Assembly (NCBI GenBank): GCA_002372505.1
Contig: DFGY01000070.1
Location: 1 to 17,058 of the forward strand
DNA: 17,058 bases
Direction of reading: 5' to 3'
Origin: Firmicutes bacterium UBA3738
GTDB lineage: Bacteria; Bacillota; Clostridia; Peptostreptococcales; Anaerovoracaceae
The notes beneath the pieces are model-generated. The model had not been told where the DNA came from, did not search any database, and worked only from the letters and a program-made list of their open reading frames with translations. A program made the translations under genes and the position numbers. Within the stretch, counting starts at the first letter, position 1. Every line of letters begins with the position of its first letter. Below, piece after piece: positions 14,030-17,058 of the stretch.

Positions 14030-14163
14030 TACTAATAAAATGAAAAATAATTATTCGCATAGCTAATTGTTAGTAAGTTGTTATTGCCAAATTACTAATA
14101 TATTACCCAATAAACCGAGTCTGGAAAAGACTCATAGCAATGATAGAGAATATGGAGTAGATT

Positions 14164-15456
14164 ATGCGAGTAAAGAGGAATTCAATAAAGGGCCTTGCCC
14201 TTATAGTTAGCGTTATGATGTGTGTATCGATGTTCTTGTTCGGGCAATCGGTACTGGCCAATGATGAGGTGGCAGAACAGGATCCAAAGGTTGTCGAAGC
14301 TATTGAAAAACAGGAGAATACAAAGCCTGATACAAAGCCTGAGGTAGAAATAATAAAGGATGCCGAGGAAGCGAAGAGTTCGGAAAAAGAAGGTAAAGTG
14401 ACTTCAGGCATAGAGAAGCCTAAGGCTGAAGTTAATACTGAAAAAGATGGAGAGAGGAACGATAACAACATGGCTCCTCGTGATTCAAATAATTATGTGT
14501 ACAAAATAAGAATCATAAAAGTTGAAAAAGGTAATGAGCAAAAGAAGTTAGCCGGTGCAGTATTTGAGGTTAAGCGAGTCCCAAGCGGTGATGTAGTTGG
14601 GACGATTACCACTGGTGCAGATGGGGAAGGAGAGCTTGGCGGTCTTCTAAAAGATAGCTATGCGATCACTGAAGTAACCCCACCGAAAGGATATGAACTC
14701 TCACAGGAGGTAATTGTTATTGACATAAGAGATTTTAAAACCAAGAAAACAGCTGTCATAACATTTGCGAATGAACTTGCGGCTCCTGAAACGGTAGAGG
14801 TCACAGTGAAAAAAGTCTGGGTCGGTGAGCCTTCTGATGGAGCCAAAATATCATTGACCAGAGATGGTGAAACAGTCGAAACAGTTGATGTGGGAATAGA
14901 AGAAGGTTGGTCCTACACATTCAAGGACCTGCTAAAGACGGATCCCATTGACGGGCACGATTATATTTATGATGTCATGGAGTCAGGGCTTGAAGGCTCG
15001 TACGAAACTGAGAGAGAAACCCCTTCAGAGGGAGTATATATCTTTACAAACACAAAAATAGATCAAGTCCCTGTGCCGATAACACCTGATGAAAATAATG
15101 GTGGAGAAGTAATAAATAATAACGAAGATGAAATAGATAATGGAGGAGAGGAAATAAATAATAGCGCAGAAGAAATAAATAGTGGAGGAGAAGTAATAAG
15201 TAATGGCGGCGAAGAAATAAACAATGACGGAGAAGAAATAGCCGGATCGGTGAAGGAGGATAATCAGAGCGATAATGTGATTAGAAAAATAAAGAAGAAG
15301 GAACCTTCAATGAAGGTCAAGTACTATCCGACGAAGACAAACAAGAATGTACCAATGACAGGTGATGACATGAAAATGTATGGATATATTATGGCCATGT
15401 GTGCGGCCTTGATGGTTATTGCGGCTACGCTTAGACATAAAAACAGTGCTAAATAA
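14164..15456 (+). CDS. Sortase-anchored surface protein with SpaA/Cna-B-like domains
   Basis: A 430-residue exported wall protein. The signal peptide (MRVKRNSIKGLALIVSVMMC... to about 32, SVLA) is followed by an acidic/lysine-rich linker (33-110). Residues about 112-205 are a SpaA-like prealbumin fold (VEKGNEQKKLAGAVFEVKR, then YAITEVTPPKGYEL with the Glu that typically forms or supports an isopeptide). Residues about 210-295 are a Cna-B-like domain (VTVKKVWVG...YIFTNTK). A short Pro/Asp linker leads to seven heptapeptide repeats (313-361). The sorting signal is VPMTG (396-400), a hydrophobic segment, and a RHKNSAK tail. It is shorter than typical pilins or adhesins. No sortase gene is present in the window. 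The ribosome site (GGAG, 14155-14158) is modest. Confidence 0.9.
   Translation: MRVKRNSIKGLALIVSVMMCVSMFLFGQSVLANDEVAEQDPKVVEAIEKQENTKPDTKPEVEIIKDAEEAKSSEKEGKVTSGIEKPKAEVNTEKDGERNDNNMAPRDSNNYVYKIRIIKVEKGNEQKKLAGAVFEVKRVPSGDVVGTITTGADGEGELGGLLKDSYAITEVTPPKGYELSQEVIVIDIRDFKTKKTAVITFANELAAPETVEVTVKKVWVGEPSDGAKISLTRDGETVETVDVGIEEGWSYTFKDLLKTDPIDGHDYIYDVMESGLEGSYETERETPSEGVYIFTNTKIDQVPVPITPDENNGGEVINNNEDEIDNGGEEINNSAEEINSGGEVISNGGEEINNDGEEIAGSVKEDNQSDNVIRKIKKKEPSMKVKYYPTKTNKNVPMTGDDMKMYGYIMAMCAALMVIAATLRHKNSAK
15100..15246 (+). repeat. Seven in-frame 21-bp repeats encoding a heptad stalk
   Basis: Exactly seven units of seven residues: GGEVINN, NEDEIDN, GGEEINN, SAEEINS, GGEVISN, GGEEINN, DGEEIAG. 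The consensus is GGEEINN, with Glu4 and Ile5 nearly invariant. At DNA level they are diverged copies around GGNGGAGAAGAAATAAANAAT. They lie between the Cna-B-like domain and the wall anchor. Confidence 0.88.
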
Positions 15457-15464
15457 TGGCGGAA

Positions 15465-15493
15465 GATGACAGGGGGACGGTTCTCTCGTCATC
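15465..15493. repeat. REP-like hairpin, family A (copy 4, single)
   Basis: Arms GATGAC (15465-15470) and GTCATC (15488-15493), extendable to nine pairs GAAGATGAC/GTCATCTTC. It lies 8 bases after the surface protein stop and directly abuts the module M promoter, where copy 1 of the module has its terminator hairpin. Confidence 0.85.
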
Positions 15494-15499
15494 TTCATA

Positions 15500-15528
15500 T
15501 TGAGGTAGGACTATAATAATGTTATAAT
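15500..15528 (+). promoter_or_regulatory. Promoter of module M, copy 2
   Basis: TTGAGG (15500-15505), 17-base spacer, TATAAT (15523-15528). The surrounding TCATATTGAGGTAGGACTAT matches copy 1 at 11833-11852 except one base. It drives the small membrane protein and lipoprotein downstream. Confidence 0.7.
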
Positions 15529-15557
15529 GTTGGCGGTGTAGTTTGTGATGTAACAGT

Positions 15558-15587
15558 CACCCAAGACTGCAGCGGTAAGTCTGGGTG
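15558..15587 (+). promoter_or_regulatory. Conserved leader hairpin of module M, copy 2
   Basis: CACCCA (15558-15563) pairs with TGGGTG (15582-15587), then after one bulged A, GACT (15565-15568) pairs with AGTC (15578-15581). Loop GCAGCGGTA is identical to the loop in copy 1. Confidence 0.6.
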
Positions 15588-15608
15588 GCTATTATTAAGG
15601 AGGAAGAG

Positions 15609-15875
15609 ATGACTAATAAGCTGAGCACCATTGGGCTGTTTGTATCCGGTATAGTGTTCGGTTTTCTGATTTTCGAATTGTTTAATCCAACAAGTTCACT
15701 GTTTCTATTTGTATCGATGGTAGCGATGGCCCTTGTAGGTCTTGTTTTTGCCATTCTTGGGATAAGGCAGGGTAAGTCTGCATTAAGCATAACCTCCTTG
15801 ATAATTGGAGCAATCGCCGCAGGCTTGATTTCAGTAATATTCCTGATCATGTTTATAATGGGGATTGGCGCATAA
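15609..15875 (+). CDS. Small hydrophobic membrane protein, unknown function
   Basis: 88 residues, almost entirely hydrophobic, with segments at about 7-24, 30-50 and 57-85. AAGGAGGA 5-6 bases before ATG 15609 decides the start; an in-frame GTG at 15585 lies in the leader hairpin. The stretch VFAILGIRQGKSALSITSLI resembles the DUF4190-type pattern of small membrane proteins, but this is only a pattern match. It occupies the place right after a module M leader that in copy 1 is held by the frameshifted gene. Confidence 0.72.
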   Translation: MTNKLSTIGLFVSGIVFGFLIFELFNPTSSLFLFVSMVAMALVGLVFAILGIRQGKSALSITSLIIGAIAAGLISVIFLIMFIMGIGA

Positions 15876-15877
15876 AG

Positions 15878-15927
15878 ATGAGTGCATACGATTAACTATG
15901 GTCAACATGGATGGGGGAAACTGAGGA
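15878..15927 (+). pseudogene. Internally deleted relic of the 11935-type gene
   Basis: ATGAGTGCATACGATT matches the first 16 bases of the gene at 11935 (ATGAGCCAATACGATT) with three changes. It then jumps to CTATGGTCAACATGGATGG, which matches CTATGGTCTACATGGATGG at 12190 with one change. About 240 bases between are missing, and the frame stops at once (TAA 15893). Its G tract has five G, not six. The end of the relic (GAGGAGGT) now serves as the ribosome site of the next lipoprotein gene. Confidence 0.8.
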
Positions 15928-15937
15928 GGTAATTATC

Positions 15938-16348
15938 ATGAGAAAGAGAATTGTGGCTACATTGTTGTGCATAATATGTGTTCTGTTTGTGGGTTGCTCA
16001 GATTCCACTCTTAGTGTCGGAGTTTCAGGTGATTCCGTTGTTGTGGAATATGTAGATGATGGAGTGAGAGAACTTATAACAGATGAAGACGATGTGAAGG
16101 CGTTACAAGAATCATTCTCTGGAGATTATGAGGAAGAAAAGAACTTCAGTAAAGATGGGGGAGAGTACATCGTCTATTTTGGCAACAATCTGGATTTGGA
16201 GTTGCAAAACCCTGAAGATTATGTGAACTATGCTGTGTTTGATGGGAAGGCTTATGCAAATGACGGGGGCAAAATTTACAAATCAACAGAGGAGATAGAT
16301 TTATCTATTTTTGATAAATATCGAAAGAAGAACACGGAGTTAGATTGA
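15938..16348 (+). CDS. Small lipoprotein, unknown function
   Basis: 136 residues. Signal peptide MRKRIVATLLCIICVLFVGC with lipobox FVGC (Cys20); mature part acidic (VEYVDDGVRELITDEDDVKA, then NFSKDGGEYIVYFGNN). GAGGAGGT 8 bases before ATG 15938 is a strong site; the frame could open at 15911 inside the relic but that start has no site. I do not recognise the family. It is the last gene of operon 2, followed by a REP hairpin and a terminator. Confidence 0.8.
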   Translation: MRKRIVATLLCIICVLFVGCSDSTLSVGVSGDSVVVEYVDDGVRELITDEDDVKALQESFSGDYEEEKNFSKDGGEYIVYFGNNLDLELQNPEDYVNYAVFDGKAYANDGGKIYKSTEEIDLSIFDKYRKKNTELD

Positions 16349-16360
16349 TACATATTCTAT

Positions 16361-16388
16361 GGTGACGGGAGAACCGTCCCCTTGTAAT
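16361..16388. repeat. REP-like hairpin, family A (copy 5, decayed)
   Basis: GGTGACGGGAGAACCGTCCC then CTTGTAATC. The outer pair GGTGAC/GTAATC now has a mismatch, so the stem is weaker than in other copies. It lies 13 bases after the lipoprotein stop. Confidence 0.75.
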
Positions 16389-16407
16389 CTTTTTGGTTGA
16401 CTAAAAT

Positions 16408-16440
16408 GGCGGGCGGGAGTAATCCTGCAGGCTTTTTTTA
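16408..16440 (+). terminator. Intrinsic terminator after operon 2
   Basis: GCGGGCGGGA (16409-16418) pairs imperfectly with TCCTGCAGGC (16423-16432), followed by seven T. Confidence 0.65.
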
Positions 16441-16451
16441 ATGCATGTTAA

Positions 16452-16718
16452 AATAATAATAGACATTTGGTAGGATTTTATTTAGCAACACAGTTTATTT
16501 ACATACCAAAAACATATCGCGATATTTCGCAGTTTATGACTATGCTTCCGACTGATTTGATTAATCTCTTCACGTTAAATGATCATAGACTTGTCAATGT
16601 AGCTGGCCACTATCATACGATGTTTTCGATTGCTCCTTTAGCATATATCTTGATAACTATTATATTGTGTTTCGCAACGTGGCAGGCATACAGAAGATAT
16701 CAGGTAGGCAGCAGATAA
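16452..16718 (+). pseudogene. C-terminal fragment of a membrane protein, possibly an ABC-2 type permease
   Basis: An open stretch with no ATG and no ribosome site follows a stop at 16449. From the TTG at 16467 it reads LVGFYLATQFIYIPKTYRDI, then an amphipathic part with LPTDLINLFTLNDHRLVNVA, a hydrophobic helix (SIAPLAYILITIILCFATW) and a basic end RRYQVGSR. This pattern fits the last two membrane segments of an ABC-2 type permease, from memory of the family rather than from an alignment. The missing start and the terminator just upstream point to a truncated remnant. Without it, 16349-16984 holds no gene. Confidence 0.4.
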
Positions 16719-16743
16719 GCCTGAGGGGCGGGCAGGAGATACA

Positions 16744-16788
16744 GATGCTCTGATGGGGTGCTCCGTCAGGGCATTTTTCATATTGAGA
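16744..16788 (+). terminator. Module M terminator hairpin, copy 3, with orphan -35
   Basis: GATGCTCTGA (16744-16753) pairs with TCAGGGCATT (16766-16775) and runs into TTTTT, a good intrinsic terminator. The module continues into CATATTGAGATAG, including the TTGAGA -35 (16783-16788), then the similarity stops before any -10. Confidence 0.7.
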
Positions 16789-16921
16789 TAGAAGATGCCA
16801 GTTTTTCAAGTGGTCGTATCCACTTTCATGCATTTTAGACAACGTTCGTGCAAAATAAGTATGTTTTTTTACTTTGCTGTGCTAAACTATAAACATGAAT
16901 ATAGACGAGCAGGAAATTATG

Positions 16922-16980
16922 CCGGAGAACGATGTGACACTGATCTGCCGCACCTGCACTCCGGTTTTTGTCACAGGAGG
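16922..16980 (+). promoter_or_regulatory. Interleaved hairpins ahead of the last gene
   Basis: CCGGAG (16922-16927) can pair with CTCCGG (16959-16964), which is followed by TTTTT, a terminator shape. TGTGACA (16933-16939) can pair with TGTCACA (16969-16975), which abuts the GGAGG ribosome site (16976-16980). The two stems interleave, so they would be mutually exclusive or form a pseudoknot. A probable -10 (TATAAA, 16888-16893) is upstream. Confidence 0.4.
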
Positions 16981-16984
16981 TTCT

Positions 16985-17058
16985 ATGAGAACAAAAATGA
17001 AAAACAAGGTAATAGCATTCGCCATGTCCCTGGCCATGGTATTCACCATGATGCCCAT
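16985..17058 (+). CDS. Exported protein, N-terminus only
   Basis: The gene runs off the window. The visible part, MRTKMKNKVIAFAMSLAMVF then TMMP, is a signal peptide with a basic N-region and a hydrophobic core. AGGAGG 4-5 bases before ATG 16985 supports the start. The same frame is open back to an ATG at 16895 (MNIDEQEIMPENDV...), giving a 30-residue extension without a clear ribosome site; the hairpin elements in that stretch argue that it is leader RNA. The mature protein and function cannot be seen. Confidence 0.75.
   Translation, partial: MRTKMKNKVIAFAMSLAMVFTMMP

Overview
The window looks like a chromosomal segment of a Clostridia-class Firmicute. The reasons are strong GGAGG ribosome binding sites, TGn-extended -10 promoters, a SCIFF peptide gene next to its radical-SAM maturase (a pair almost restricted to Clostridia), YhaM and RecD2 homologues, and a sortase substrate with a VPMTG signal. 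I cannot name the genus. No rRNA, tRNA or CRISPR array is visible.

Positions 1-10,070 are housekeeping sequence with tightly packed genes. In order: a nitrilase-family amidohydrolase (-), threonine synthase (+), the SCIFF precursor scfA and its maturase (+), a small membrane protein of the small multidrug export family (+), and, convergent to these, NAD synthetase nadE (-). Divergent from nadE come the YhaM-type exoribonuclease and the RecD2 helicase (+), then comF. Two genes here are unusual. The NadE protein has lost the catalytic Glu and Cys of its glutaminase domain. The SCIFF precursor has Ser at two of the canonical Cys positions, including the expected thioether donor.

Positions about 10,825-16,990 form an accessory, more AT-rich island built around repeats. 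A RAYT (REP-associated Y1 transposase) gene lies between two inverted REP-like hairpins, and the left hairpin is fused in frame to the end of comF. Related hairpins (family A, stem GATGAC...GTCATC) recur at 9990, 13951, 15465 and 16361. A second family (B, stem GCGTTTC...GAAACGC) with the same GGGGAC core is at 999 and 4668. A 63-bp piece of the comF 3' end, differing only at synonymous positions in the aligned stretch, is duplicated beside the REP pair at 13951.

The island also carries a second repeated module (terminator hairpin, TTGAGR-N17-TAKAAT promoter, leader hairpin). It is found at 11800, partly at 15500, and as a truncated copy at 16744. The two copies with promoters drive short operons of small membrane proteins and lipoproteins. 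The first gene of operon 1 is frameshifted at a G6 tract, and a relic of the same gene in operon 2 keeps G5 and the open frame. Between the operons lies a sortase-anchored surface protein with SpaA/Cna-B-like domains and a heptapeptide repeat stalk. The window ends in the signal peptide of another exported protein.
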